From: Collybia mongolica
Taxonomy: Eukaryota; Basidiomycota; Agaricomycetes; Agaricales; Clitocybaceae
DNA length: 64,000 bases
Assembly (NCBI GenBank): GCA_013420905.1
Contig: JAAXNY010000004.1
Coordinates: forward strand, 2,604,001-2,668,000
Direction: 5' to 3'
Under the pieces are notes generated by a model, which was given only the letters and a program-made list of their open reading frames with translations, was not told where the DNA came from and did not search any database. Below, in pieces: positions 23,595 to 35,911 of the stretch (the first letter of the stretch is position 1; each line of letters begins with the position of its first letter). The position numbers were made by a program, and so were the translations under genes.

Positions 23595-23629
23595 ATGCAA
23601 GAGGTGTCAGATCCTCCGATCCTGGACAT
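23595..23629 (+). repeat. 35-bp inverted repeat, left arm
   Basis: ATGCAAGAGGTGTCAGATCC... here and ATGCAAGAAGTGTCAGATCT... on the opposite strand at 24037-24071 match at all but about two positions over 35 bp. The arms are about 400 bp apart and both begin at an ATG. Confidence 0.7.
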
Positions 23630-23855
23630 TGGACCTGAATCCCAATTTGGATGACGGTGATGTCCGAAGAACAGCAGGAGGCGGCAAGCGTTCCCATGAT
23701 CTATGTATTGGTAACATATATCAAAAAGAACTGATCGATGCCCATTGGAGGAGTTGACCTTTTCGAGTGGTAAGCTAGGTAATAGTTTGGGTGGTGCATT
23801 GGAAGATATAGAAGTACCAACAGAGGGTGTGGGTTGGTGTACACTATTTACGGTG

Positions 23856-24071
23856 TCAAGGGCCATTGTAGGAGTGATATGTCGAGGCGCACGCGTCGAA
23901 GAGCTCAGGAAGCAAAATAAACGCACTCAACGTTGTCGAGATAATGTCAAGGCCGCGTTTCTGATGAAAACCTCGCTTCCTCAGTTGAGCACAACCCACC
24001 ACAATTTCCTTATTGGGGCGGAGTGCCTCGGCTATGATGTCCAGGATCGGAAGATCTGACACTTCTTGCAT
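23856..24071 (-). CDS. Possible small gene, unassigned
   Basis: ATG at 24071 starts MQEVSDLPILDIIAEALRPN and continues KEIVVGCAQLRKRGF for 71 codons in one exon. A donor-like gtgcgt near 23924 could splice it on. It would be divergent from RPS5 with about 240 bp between starts. There is no recognisable domain, and the start coincides with one arm of the inverted repeat, so it may not be a gene. Confidence 0.3.
   Translation of the reverse strand: MQEVSDLPILDIIAEALRPNKEIVVGCAQLRKRGFHQKRGLDIISTTLSAFILLPELFDACASTYHSYNGP
24037..24071 (-). repeat. 35-bp inverted repeat, right arm
   Basis: Partner of 23595-23629 on the other strand. It covers the start codon of the possible small minus-strand gene. 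Confidence 0.7.
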
Positions 24072-24309
24072 TCATAAATGGTGGAAATCATAAATATTAA
24101 ATATTTAGCGAAAATAGGACGACTCCGGGACTGTACAGTTGCGGGATGTGCCGACGCCTCCAAACTTTTGAGTTTGGTGCTCACAGCAAGTACAAACACA
24201 CGCTCGCTAGGTGAGTCGGTCAACGTCGCTATCACGCTCGAGTATCTTGTATTAATACTTTCATAAAGCCGTTGCGGTTCCTCTCAAGACCCATAAAACC
24301 TAAAACAGA

Positions 24310-25198
<889 letters not shown>

Positions 25199-25619
25199 TT
25201 GTCACAAATCTCCCTTTCCTTGGCATGCGATGCGAGCTGGAGAGCAATATTTTGGGGTCTATTCCTTTCCATTCGTCAGTAGTGCTAGCCTAGTCATTAT
25301 CACCCTACGGCACTTTTCATGCCATGCCCAATGATCAATTACCATCATATCTGTGCCCTTCCGAGTCGGTCGAGGATAAAGCTGTCTTCGCGTTTTATTA
25401 TATTTAAGTGTGGGAGGGATAAAGGCCAATGAACATTTTACGTACTTTTTGCGGATAATTTCTTTCTTGGTCTTCAGAAACAAAACCCTTCCTCATCATC
25501 CCAACTTAGTCTGATTTTGATTGACACGTCCTACTACCCTTTGCGTAATTGTGTGAAAACCGAAAATTTCGTGTGCGAATTCCCGAACATTCCGCATGAC
25601 AAGACACTGGGGGAAATGG
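25199..25619. other. RPS5 3' region
   Basis: About 420 bp with no gene. Polyadenylation signals and the 3' untranslated region of RPS5 probably lie in the first 250 bp. Confidence 0.5.
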
Positions 25620-25898
25620 TTTGTTTCAGCCCTGAATATACAATAAACCTGTGAAATTAAAGCACTGAATAAATTTTGAATATCCTATAAGTATTTGAAG
25701 TACACATGATGTATGTTAGGACTAAGAAAAACCAACAGTTTCGAGTTAGAGTCCTATCTACTACAAACAACAAACTACATACTAAAGACCATGAGGATAA
25801 TGCATGTAACTACGGACTGCACATATACTACTGCGGTGGAACCTTATAGAACATCATAGAACAATAGATAAAAGATTAGATAAATTTGACTCATGACA
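25620..25898 (-). repeat. LTR of the chromodomain Gypsy relic (approximate left end)
   Basis: Read on the minus strand, the tract aaaaggggggtaa precedes TGTCATGAG, a normal polypurine tract-LTR junction, so the right boundary is firm. The left boundary could be 25620 (tgtttcag) or 25597 (tgacaaga); I see no target duplication because the element is truncated on its other side. Confidence 0.55.
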
Positions 25899-25909
25899 TT
25901 ACCCCCCTT

Positions 25910-26790
25910 TTAAGACCGAGATTTCCAATAGAGGCGGTTGAGATGTTTCTCAGTGGGAAGATCTTCTTTAATGGGTTCTGTCAACTGTTCAGGCATAGGA
26001 ATAAAAGGAATAGATGAGAAATCAATCATAGATAGTTGTTTCGGAGCAGAAGGGTGTTGTTGGTGGAATTCAATAACAGTGTGAGGGAAATCATTTTGGA
26101 GTCGTGTTTCTAACTCCCAAGTATTGTGGCGGTCCGGATGATTCTTCCATTTGACTTGGTATTCAAGTCTTCCATTTGTGATCCGTGATGCTAATACCTT
26201 TTCCAGTTCCCAATCTTCACCTCTAACATTTAGTTTGACCTTTGGTGGTTGTGGTTGGTCAAATTCGTCTTCAACAAACTTCCGTAATTTTGAAACATGG
26301 AATTTCGGGTGAATCTTGTAAGATTCCGGTAACTTGACTTCATAGACTGTGTTAGAGATCTTCTTTGTAATCTCAAATGGTCCAAGTTGTTTCCAATCCA
26401 GTTTCTTCTTTGGTCGTCCTGTTGTGACGTGTGAGGCATCAACTAAGACTTTATCGCCAATGTTATATTCCTGTGGGGTTCTTCCACAATCATAGAACTT
26501 CTTCATGTCTCTGGCTGCAGAGGTAAGCATTGCTTCCATTTCTTTTCGGATATGTTCCATTTTAAGCACAAATTCATCATGAGATTTCAGTTGTCCTTCT
26601 TTTCATGGGGAGATTCCTGTGTTGACATTTTGTCCTTTAGTCGCATAGAATGGGGATACTCCAGTTGTGCTAGAGACTTGGTTGTTATATGAGAATTCGG
26701 CAATTGGTAACCACTGTGCCCAATCATCCTGATGGTAATTGATGAAGAGTCATAAGTACTGTACAACTGTTGTGGTCATTCTGGCACTTC
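25910..26790 (-). pseudogene. Gypsy chromovirus pol, integrase C-terminus with chromodomain, truncated
   Basis: From its upstream end the frame reads [30 protein letters not shown] (end of the integrase core), SP-stop-KEGQ, then the DFYDCGR-type linker, GDKVLVDASHVTTGRP, LGPFEITKKI, YKIHPKFHVSKLR and a chromodomain (WELEKVLASRITNGRLEYQV, KWKNHPDRHNTWELETRL). It ends KHLNRLYWKSRS just before the polypurine tract. Two in-frame TGA stops and the lack of reverse transcriptase, RNase H and 5' LTR mark it as a dead fragment. The first stop replaces an expected Arg, as a CGA-to-TGA change would. Confidence 0.85.
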
Positions 26791-28199
26791 ATCTGGACAC
26801 TTCTGGAACTTCTCTCCTCTTGGGTCTTTCTCATTCTAACACCTATACAAATATCCAACAACAACAAGAGATGACCATATATATCTAGGCACTTCACTTA
26901 AAAACAAGTTAGCTGGTAACGTAGGGACTCAGACTCTCAGATGGACTGTGTGAAAACATTAACAAACTTGAAAATGTAGATCCATATTTGTATATTCCAA
27001 ATACACAACCAACTCAGTAGCTTCTCTGGGGACTTTACACTGAGCTATGTGAGCCACACAGACTACATAGACAAATGTAGATGTCTGCAGACTGAGCTCA
27101 GACCCTGTTTGGCAGGGAGCCCTGCTTAATTGGCAGTCTGCATCTGAGCCAAGTCAAAGCTAAGTCCATAAATCCACACTGTTACTTGGATGCTCAGACC
27201 CAGCTTGGAACAACTCCTCATGAAGTCCATACAGACTATCCAGATTGCTTACTTAATTATAGTTACCATTGCTTATTTAATGCACAAAAATGCAATATTT
27301 TGGAGAGTCAAATACAAGGCCTCAAGGTTACATGTCATATGCATAAAGCATGCAGATTAACCATTTAGCAATATGAGCTTGCCAGTCCAAGGTGCTTGAT
27401 ATTATAATGACCCCCTGCTACCCACTCTTAGCCATTCTGGTAATGGCTGAGTATTGTTGATGGGTGCCACATCACCCATCAGCCTTGTTGTCAATCACCA
27501 CCACTACATCCCTAGCTGCTCCTCCCATCACCTCCCTGCCTTATAATTATGTACAACACTGCAAAATACAATGCCAGGTCCCACTGCCATGGGTACCACC
27601 ACCCTCTCTCATACCCACCCCTATCAGTGATAATAACAACTGCAAAATCACAACAATAAGAGTTGCAACAAGAACCACAGAGGTACCTGCCCCATCACCA
27701 GTGACTGCCTGCCCACATCTGCTAGTGAGTAGCTAGCATGGTGGACATGGGTGGTGCAGTGGTGTATTCCATATGATGGAACCATCACCTGGTGGCTGGG
27801 TATGCACCCCTGGATGTGCTGTCTAGACCAAGTAGTGCCAATCACCCCTGTGCCCAAACCAGATGTGTGTAAAGTGAGTGCATATGTGCCCCACATCTAG
27901 TTGCTCAGATATACCTATATGGTGCTGTATACCTTGAGACTACCTTGGTGTAATTCTATCTACCTTGTGATATGTTCTTATCCCTTTTACAAATATTAGT
28001 TTACTTCTTACTGACACTTTACCCCTGTACTATTTGTACAGCTCTAGTGGGCTGATATAGACTTCTGGTACCCCCACAGTATTTATCCAATGTACGTATA
28101 TATAGATGGGGCTGCCCAATTACAGATAGCACCTTTGCAATGAACTAGGCCCAGAGTTCTTGCAACAAAGCCCATTTAGTCCTCTGGTGCCCCTTCCCT
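26791..28199. other. Gene-free, repeat-like spacer
   Basis: 1.4 kb of AT-rich to CA-rich sequence. A gaccctgtttggcaggga motif at about 27102 resembles a DNA-transposon end, but I find no partner. No protein-like frame is visible. Confidence 0.5.
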
Positions 28200-28204
28200 G
28201 TGTG

Positions 28205-28582
28205 TGTCAGTGATGCAATAATAACAGTCACTGCAGAATGTCAGAGAGTAGAAGAGTAGAGATAACACAAGAGATAGAGAGTTGAGAAGATCTGTCTGTA
28301 TTGCAGAGAATAGACAAGATCAAGACTATAGAACAAGTAGCTAGAGGTGCAGTATATATACAACTACCTAAGGGGGACCAGAGTAGAACAAATAGGGAGA
28401 GAGGTAAACCAAACATAACCAAGGTAGTGTACAGCATTAATCAAATGATGAAATGGAATGATGGGAATGATTGGAGACTTGTAACTACTGGGGATAGACA
28501 AATCAACAGCTGATCCCACTAGATAAGAGATGAGATAAGATCAAAAAGACAGAGATAAGATAGGAATATAATTTTCATGACA
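28205..28582 (-). repeat. Solo LTR with 5-bp target duplication GTGTG
   Basis: 378 bp bounded by TGTCA...TGACA and flanked by gtgtg at 28200-28204 and 28583-28587. It contains a TATA-like tatatata (about 28352). No internal retroelement sequence adjoins, so it is a solo LTR left by LTR-LTR recombination. Orientation is guessed from a purine-rich tract on the right side. Confidence 0.7.
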
Positions 28583-28587
28583 GTGTG

Positions 28588-29243
28588 GTTGAACCCTGCT
28601 GCTCATATCATCCCCCCCTTCTAACACTCAATGTGATGCAACCCTTTATAGTGTGGTAGAGTATGGGCAGTATTTCACTGATGCACAGCCCCAGACCTTA
28701 GACAACCCCCACCCTCTGGAATACCACTGCATACAGGAGGCCACCTACTGCAGCAGCATGCAAACACAACCCATCCCTTGCACATCCTACACCAGCAAGC
28801 ACTAATGCAAAATCAAATAAGGGGGCAGTGGTAGCTGAGGACAGCAGAGGAGTGGCAGGCTTGTGTGGGGAACAAGTTCTTGGGTAGACTTATATTTTGT
28901 ATGATATAAGGAAGTAATATCAATCCAAATGCATATGATAGAAACAAGTTCCCACAGTATTGAAATGTATATCAACCATTCAATGTTTAACATTTTATAT
29001 CTAGCCTTGCATCCTGGGTGAATCAAGAACTTATCAGATATGCTAAATAGAAATATCATTGTCAAAGACAAAGTTCAAATAAATGTACATATGCCTGTTA
29101 AGTGTTTTTTTCTTGTATTATCACAACTATTTTTAACCATACTCATACAGCTAGCCATTGTCAAGATATTGAATATCATAAATTCCAGGAGCATCCACAT
29201 TGACTTGTTTGGATATGCTTTCAGCCAAGTGATATATAAATGT
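28588..29243. other. Gene-free spacer
   Basis: AT-rich, with a ccccccctt tract (about 28612) that reads as a polypurine tract on the minus strand. No gene seen. Confidence 0.45.
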
Positions 29244-29256
29244 GATATTAAAATAG

Positions 29257-31431
29257 CGATGCTTCTTGATCTTTTACCACCACCATCTGACCATGGGAAT
29301 TCATCCCTCCTGCACTAGGTCGTCCCTAAACTACCTAACACCTCATCCCTAATCGAGATTGCCTTTCATCAGACCACTCTTTCAGCCTGGGCCACTATCC
29401 TTTTACACCATATCCAAATTTCTAACTTATCAGAGCTGATTCTGACTATCTGCAGGGTCATCTCATCTTGCCTGTACTGGGGGCTTCACTAATCCATTCA
29501 CATCCACCTTATCAACTACCAGGCCACACAAGGACACCACAACTCTTGTACTCTGCTTTGCGCAGATCCTTAGGGACTGTCACTGCCAACATTTTTGACA
29601 AATTTTCTTGTACTCACTTAACCACTACACCCAAATACAAAAGGAGGAAGGGGTCTGGCCCCTGATCAGCTACTGTCCCTGCACAGAGCACACCTCTTGG
29701 GGAGAATGCCAGGTTATTGTCCAATGGTGGGATTTGGCGGCCTCATTTTTGAGGGGGGTCATCACTTTGGGAGAGCGGTGATAGGGCCCAAAATTGTTTG
29801 CACTTATAAAGTCAACAAGTAAGGCTATTAGTATCATTTCTAATAACCAAGTAAATGGTAATAAAGGATTAGAGTCAAGCTCCAAGATGGCTAATCAGAG
29901 TGAACTAGTCTAATGGATAATACACTATCAGTACAGAGGACTATGAGTACGGTCTATTATTAGTCCTATTCACCATGCCTGGTTACAACCTCGGTATCTT
30001 AGTTAATAAGTAACTGTTGTAGTATGATATCATTAGTCCGGGGATCATCATTAATAGGAGAAGTAATTGTAAATTTGGGACTTGCACAACCCGATCCTAG
30101 TCAGGAGCACTTGGTGTTAACTACTGGAAGAGACGGGACACCATGAATGACAACCGGGACGATCAGGAGAAGTAAATGACAGCGCCATGCTGTTTTAAAT
30201 AACAAAGCGTGCGGTTGGGACTTGATAAGAGTTTAGCCAGCTCTTTCAATATTTGATAAGTAACCAGTAAATGGCATAATTGGCACATATGGCACGTGCG
30301 CCAAGCCATAGAGGATGCATCAGCATTAAATACAGATCCTTGGCGCGGGGGAGCGTGGTTCCATATAAAATTTACAATTCCATATGATATTTAGTTTGTA
30401 CACTATAAATAGACTGTAGATGAGTAGCGCAAAGGCAAGGAATCTTGCCCCCACTTCGCGCTACTATAGAGTATACAAATCACATTTGTTAAAACACTAT
30501 TGCATGCCCAAATTAAGGCTCAGATTGCTTCAAAGTTGTCTTGATTGGAATTGTTTGAAGAGATCACAGAATTGAAGAGTCTTAGTTCGCTTGAAACTTA
30601 GTACCACATTGTCCATTGGAATTACTAGGCGCTTGGCCTTAGTGCACTTGGCACTGTTTGTTTAATAAGTTGCTTGCACTTATAGATCCGCTTGGGATCA
30701 TTAATAATTGAACGTACACTTGGTACTCAGTCTATTGGATTGAGAGATATTATAAATATACCTAGCAAGCTTTAAACTTGTGTTGAAGCTTTGTCTGAAT
30801 CAAACCCATCGAGAGATCATTGGAAAGAGCTTTGGCTAGTACTATTCAAAGCTTAGTGCTTCTAAGCACTTGAACCCAAACTCAAAACAGGCAATTCCTA
30901 CTGTTCATGTGTTGATTGTTAGGTTTGGTGTGTGTGTGTGTAAGAGATTACATTTCATAGCATCAGCACACTTATAGCCCAGGAGCCCCCTTTCAGCGGT
31001 GTGGAACAGGGGGGCAAGTAATAGGGGGATTCAGGAGAGGGGGAGCAGGTTTGAGGTATGGGTTGTTCATTTAGATTGGACATTTATCTTTGACACTGGG
31101 GGGGGGAGTAATGGGTTTCCAGGGTGACCTGAAAATACCAGGGGGGGAGTGGAATGGGGTACCAACATGAAGGGAGGGGACCATGCCCCAACAAGCAAAG
31201 GCAAAACCTTTAAGGCATTGGGAGGTTCAGACATGGTACAGCACAATACTGTTGGACTGCAGGTATCCTCAGTCTAGACCCATAATATGACCTGGAGAGC
31301 AACTTAGTGTACAGCTCCACCCTGATGGCCCATTACAGATTACTTAGTGGTAATAGGTATTTATGCCTGCATGTAGCTGGGTCAAACCCACATGCACTTA
31401 ATATTATTATATGAACCAAAAAAAAAAAAAA
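29257..31431 (+). mobile_element. Poly(A)-tailed retroposon R with 13-bp target duplication, interrupted by a solo LTR
   Basis: Flanked by GATATTAAAATAG at 29244-29256 and 31432-31444, with an A-tract (31418-31431) immediately before the right duplication. Removing the LTR at 29779-30995 leaves about 960 bp that matches the split copy at 4652-5465 plus 16134-16286. The tail plus a variable-length duplication indicates insertion by LINE-type target-primed reverse transcription. No long intact frame is shared by the two copies, so it behaves as a SINE-like or processed-transcript family. Confidence 0.85.
29779..30995 (+). repeat. Long solo LTR-like insertion in retroposon R
   Basis: The comparison with the other R copy shows exactly this extra segment. 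It starts TGATAGGG and ends CCCCCTTTCA (imperfect inverted termini) with gcgg on both sides. A TATA-like tataaatag at about 30406 and a transcript-start-like region follow. Length of 1217 bp and lack of coding fit a solo LTR. Confidence 0.6.
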
Positions 31432-31444
31432 GATATTAAAATAG

Positions 31445-32050
31445 ATATACCAAGCAATTATAATCAAATTTGGAAAGGTACAAACATATAAATATACATT
31501 TTTTGATTTATCCCCTCCATATGTCTAGGAGTAGTAGCAATTTCAATTGTATCCATCAGCCTTGTATTTGCTGAAATATGCATCATCTATATTGTGGGAA
31601 CTTCATTAATATTGTTTGTTTGTCCAGATGCTGGCAAAGTAATATACAGATGATAATAAGATTTGGAAGAGTACAAACAACTACAAACACATATAAACAT
31701 ACACATAATGTATTCCTTTACAATATCTAGTAGTAGCATGTCCATCAGCTTTGTATTTGCTGAGATATGCACCATCTATATTGTGGGAACTTTGATGGTA
31801 TTGATTGTTTGGCTAGCTGTGTGGCAAAGTCATAAACAAACTTGATATTCATTTGTAAAACATGTTTGTAGTGAGGGAGCTGCTGTTGATCATGATGTTT
31901 GAAGGTGAACAAACAAATACAAATCCATATAAATATACCAATTGGGTAGCCCTTCACCGTATCTAGTAGCAGCAATATAAATTGCATCCATAGGTCTTGT
32001 CATTGTAGAGATATGTAATGTTTTGTATTGTGGGAAAAGTTTGACCCAAA
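31445..32050. repeat. Degenerate tandem repeat, about three units of about 190-250 bp
   Basis: The block tccatcag..cttgtatttgctgagatatgc, ending attgtggga, recurs at about 31552, 31740 and 31987. Each copy is preceded by a tacaaac...catataaa..ata block and a tctagtagtagca block. Units are diverged and differ in length. No gene is seen. Confidence 0.65.
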
Positions 32051-32129
32051 GTGGAACAAGCCTCTTGTAATCATGCAGTGGACATTTATTAATATCAAAT
32101 TTAAGTGATGTAAATGGCATGGAATTAAT

Positions 32130-32219
32130 CCCCACAAAGGCTATTATTCTCACCTGTGATGGTATGAAATCCATCCCTACAAAGGCTATTATTTTCACCT
32201 ATCATGGTATGAAATTCAT
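32130..32219. repeat. Two-unit 45-bp tandem repeat
   Basis: ccccacaaaggctattatt... at 32130 and ccctacaaaggctattatt... at 32175 repeat with a 45-bp period. Weaker relatives of the same motif (gaaattcatcccatagcctc) recur to about 32380. Confidence 0.65.
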
Positions 32220-32589
32220 CCCATAGCCTCAAAAATTTGCAGTAATGTTACCCCAAAAAACAATGCTATTCTCACCCATCAAGGTAGTAGATTAATCCCA
32301 TATTGATATGAATTACCTCCCACAATGGTTGTTTTTTCCACCTATGGTGAAATGAAATTCATCCCATAGCCTCGAGAATCAGGGGGTATGAATACGGACA
32401 AATTTCGCATGAAATTCATCCACTAAATTATACCTTAAGGGGGGGTTTTCCATCCATTTTTCCCCCCACAGGGGGTGTGTTTTCAAACATCTTCAAGATG
32501 AAATTCATTACATTTTAGGATTGTTAAGTGAATGAATTTCATATTTTTAATGTATTATTTCTATTATTTAAGAGAATGAAACACAGGGT

Positions 32590-33300
32590 TGAATTTCATC
32601 TATTCTCAGTTTCACAGTGATTGTCTGCAATGTACTGTGCATCTGCCTGTTGTGCCACAATCAATGAGGCCACTGGTGCTGAACATTTCACCAGTGTCAG
32701 TTGTCTGGATTTCCACCTTGATGCTGAGTGATAGTGCACTGGGTATGGTGCCAACAATGTATCACTTGGGTTGTCATTGCTCCCATTTTGGTATGCATGT
32801 TCATATTGCATTGTTGGAGTTGGGTACATCTGTGGAAATAGATTGCTTCAATATGTTCTTTTCATTATCTAAAGTGTTTTCAATGTCTACCAATGTATTT
32901 TTGATGGGTAGACAAGCAAATCTATTTACAGAGTGTACTGGTCTCCCACTGCCTGTTGCAAAACCATGTGCATTCTCTTTGACTTCCAGTGCACTGGTCA
33001 GTGTTGCCTCTCTGCAGCTTGCACATCCATGGCAGCAAGGACTTCCTGCATGTAGTCATCAACTTTATCTGTTGTCATGAATCATGTGTTGTACCTGCAT
33101 GGGCAATCACATTTCATATGGCCACTCTGTTTGCAATGGTAGCAGAGTGCCAGGTTACCAGGTCATTATTGAATTGCATCAACATCCATGGGGACTGGTG
33201 CCAGGGTGGTTTGGATGGGTGGTGGAATGGGTGGTGCTGGTGGGAGTGGCCTGACATTGAAGGCCGGTGCACACCACTTGTCAAAATGACATTGGTCTAT
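32590..33300 (-). pseudogene. Decayed Gypsy gag-pol relic
   Basis: On the minus strand the frame gives a Pro-rich stretch, VPMDVDAIQ, two stops, a CCHC knuckle CYHCKQSGHMKCDC (about 33153-33112), CRYNT-stop-FMTTDKVDD, YMQEVLAAMD, and then a separate frame with VNRFACLPIKNTLVD, the region where pol begins in such elements. Several stops break it. The knuckle and order are direct observations; the Gypsy call follows from them. Confidence 0.65.
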
Positions 33301-33399
33301 TATGTGAATGTACCTATTGTATTACCAACCCTATTGTTCAACCCTGAGACATGTGGCAACAATAGCAGTACATAGTGACATTCATTGTTACAAGTTCTT

Positions 33400-34500
33400 T
33401 ATCAACCCAGTTTTCGGGCAAAAAGTTGATTCATTCATTCATTCATTGATTCATATTTCAACACTGCAGGAAAATATTTCCATAATGGGATTTTTCTTCT
33501 CTTATGGCTTTTTACAGCATTTCTCCACAAATACAAAGTATTGTGACATAATTTGCATGTATTTGGGATGCTTACATAATGCTTTTGATGATGCCATCAA
33601 AATTATGCATATCTACAGTAATATTTCAAAGCGTTGTGTTTCAAAATTTATTTTGTGTTTTTCTCCATAACCAGTAAAGCTATTAACTTTGTTTATATAT
33701 GTTTGGAATGTACAAACATGGCTCTACAATTTCCTTGTTGAGCATAAATTTCCCACAGTCCATTTTGAGTGAAATATCAGAAATGTCCAGATTCAGCTAG
33801 TTTTGAAGGTCTGTGTGTTATGCCAGGGGTGAACAAACATCTTATAACAACAATGACCCTGACCAAACATGACCCTTGTGGGAAATTATGCTAAACATTG
33901 GAATAATCAACAACTACTACTATATTTACCTGAAATACAAAGAGGATTGATTTCTCTATTTATTCTCACATGTCACATGATCTATTCCACCACATAAGTA
34001 TACCAAATACATGACAACAAACTGAATGCTTATTTAGTGTCCATGATCCTGGGAAAAAGTTAGTTCTGGTGGTTTTTGTGTTTTCTCCATAGCCAGGCAA
34101 GCTATGGCATTGGATTTCGCACACAGGCATTGCTTGTTTACTTTGTAACATTTTCCCATGGTCACATGACCTCCATAAACTATCACCTACATTGTTTCTA
34201 GTCATTTACAACTTCCTGAATGTGGAATGGACTTATTTCTCCTAAGAAAAGAAATAAAGAATGAGTACCTGCCACACAGTGTGTTGGCCCACTCCACCCA
34301 AGTGTAGGTTAGGTATATAGTAGCCACCACTTGGTAGGGGAATCTGATCAGGTGAGTAGTTTAGACTTGTACTTATAGCAATATACTTAGGATTTCCCCT
34401 ATCAGTCAGAAGTCAGCTGACTTGTGATTGCACATGCTTCAACTTAGGATTGCCCTGACAACAAGTGTGCCTATGCATATAAATGCAGTTACCTACAAAC
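33400..34500. other. Gene-free AT-rich spacer
   Basis: Contains a short (attc)n run at about 33433 and long AT-rich sequence. No protein-like frame or element boundary is visible. Confidence 0.5.
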
Positions 34501-34518
34501 AATCACTGGCTTCAACAA

Positions 34519-34714
34519 CATGCAAACTGGGAGTGATGACAAAGATAGTGAAGGCAAGGAGAACACTGAGGATGAGAATTCCAAGGATTAGGACAAGGAT
34601 GAAGACAAGGACAGAGAGGACAAGAATGAAGAGGACAAGGACAGAGAGAATGAGGAAGAAGGGGAAGGAGAAGGGGAATTTGACTGGGATGGAATGGAAG
34701 ACACCATGGAGTGA
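34519..34714 (+). other. Acidic low-complexity frame (Asp/Glu/Lys repeats)
   Basis: From ATG 34519 a frame encodes DDKDSEGKENTEDENSKD, one TAG, and then DKDEDKDREDKNEEDKD to GEFDWDGMEDTME and a stop. It is built on a degenerate aggacaag repeat. It may be the tail of a dead gene or simply a purine-rich repeat. Confidence 0.35.
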
Positions 34715-34854
34715 GATCCTTCACAAGAACTGGTAAAAAATAATTAGATGAAGGCAGTACAAAGTACAAAATACTTTTGGTTATGGGCATGAAGAGAATG
34801 ATGTGGGTGAACAAAGACACATTGAACTCAGCAACTGCAGGGGCCTCAGCTTTA

Positions 34855-35180
34855 GGTGTGGAATGTAAGGTCATATCACAGGGGACTCAGCATTAGATGC
34901 ATGGAACATAAGGTCATATTCTTGCACATTTTAGGTGCACAGAATGTAAAGTTGTATCCTTGCACATTTTAGATGCACAGAATGTAAGGTCATATTCTTG
35001 CTGAACTGCAGGGGACTCAGCTTCAGGTGTGCAGAATGTAAAGTTGTATTCTTGCTGAAATGCAGGTCTCAGCTTTAGATGTGCAGAATGTAAGGGTGTA
35101 TTCTTGCTCATTTTAGGTACATGGACTGTAAGGTTGTATCCTTGCTGAAATGCAGGGGTCTCAGCTTTAGGCTGTTGAGG
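34855..35180. repeat. Interleaved minisatellite of 38-bp and 52-54-bp units
   Basis: Seven units start with gaatgtaag(g/t)tNNtattcttg at about 34860, 34904, 34942, 34981, 35035, 35087 and 35125. Shorter units end cacattttaggtgcaca; longer ones contain ctgaaatgcagggg..ctcagctttaggtgtgca. The two types alternate irregularly. Confidence 0.7.
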
Positions 35181-35651
35181 GGATGCTGCATAAATACAGC
35201 TCTCCAATACTAGTACTATAATATATGAATTTTTGCATATCAAATGGGATGCTTTTCAACATCATGTGGGTGAATTTTCCATTGAGAGACAGGTGCATTT
35301 CAAGTGTGCAACAGATGAAATTTCATTACTAGCTATAGAGGTCTGAAAATGAATGACAAAATTACTATACTGATTGAATGAATGGTTGATGGAAAACATC
35401 TGGATCATGGATGAATTCAATCTCAGTAAAAGAGATGACCACAAAGCAGTATGAACCTGGTGCAAAATTCATCTTATTGATTCATCCATTACATTAATGA
35501 TTTACCTTCACTTTTTGTTGCTCTCAGGCCTCTGGGAACTTCATGAAATTCACACCAAGGAGACTGTAGCTATTTTTTGCCATTAAACATATGAAAAACA
35601 TCATGCAGAAAAAATCACAGGGGTATGAAGTGGGACATATTCTGTGAGGTT

Positions 35652-35911
35652 TGTTGGATTGGCAAGGGTGCCGACGCCCGAACGCCAAGCCACGCGCGAG
35701 GTCATACCATCCGCACGTTACCTTTTCCATTTCATATTCATACTGTACAACCTTTACCCTCATTCCGTAAAGTCCCTGCTAGTCCCATTATCTCCCTACG
35801 ACCCCTATTCCTTTTCGCAGAAATACCCGTTAGTTTTTGTCATCTCACCTCAGCTGTTGCCTTTGCTCTTGCACGCACACCTGAGACTGACTCTGTGTCT
35901 AGATTCTTACA
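35652..35911 (+). repeat. Copia 5' LTR (260 bp)
   Basis: Starts TGTTGGATTGGC and ends gattcttaca. It aligns with the 3' LTR over its full length except for a 120-bp insertion in the latter. All substitutions between them fall at CpG positions (see findings). Confidence 0.93.

Noticed and set aside
27098..27125. DNA-transposon terminal repeat gaccctgtttggcaggga
   Set aside because: No inverted partner or target duplication was found nearby.
32130..32400. Possible CRISPR-like array of short repeats
   Set aside because: The organism is a eukaryote, the repeats are contiguous with no unique spacers of constant length, and units are degenerate.
34512..34874. Cys/Pro/Leu-rich antisense frame
   Set aside because: It is the complement of an aggacaag-type purine repeat; the composition is an artefact of low complexity.
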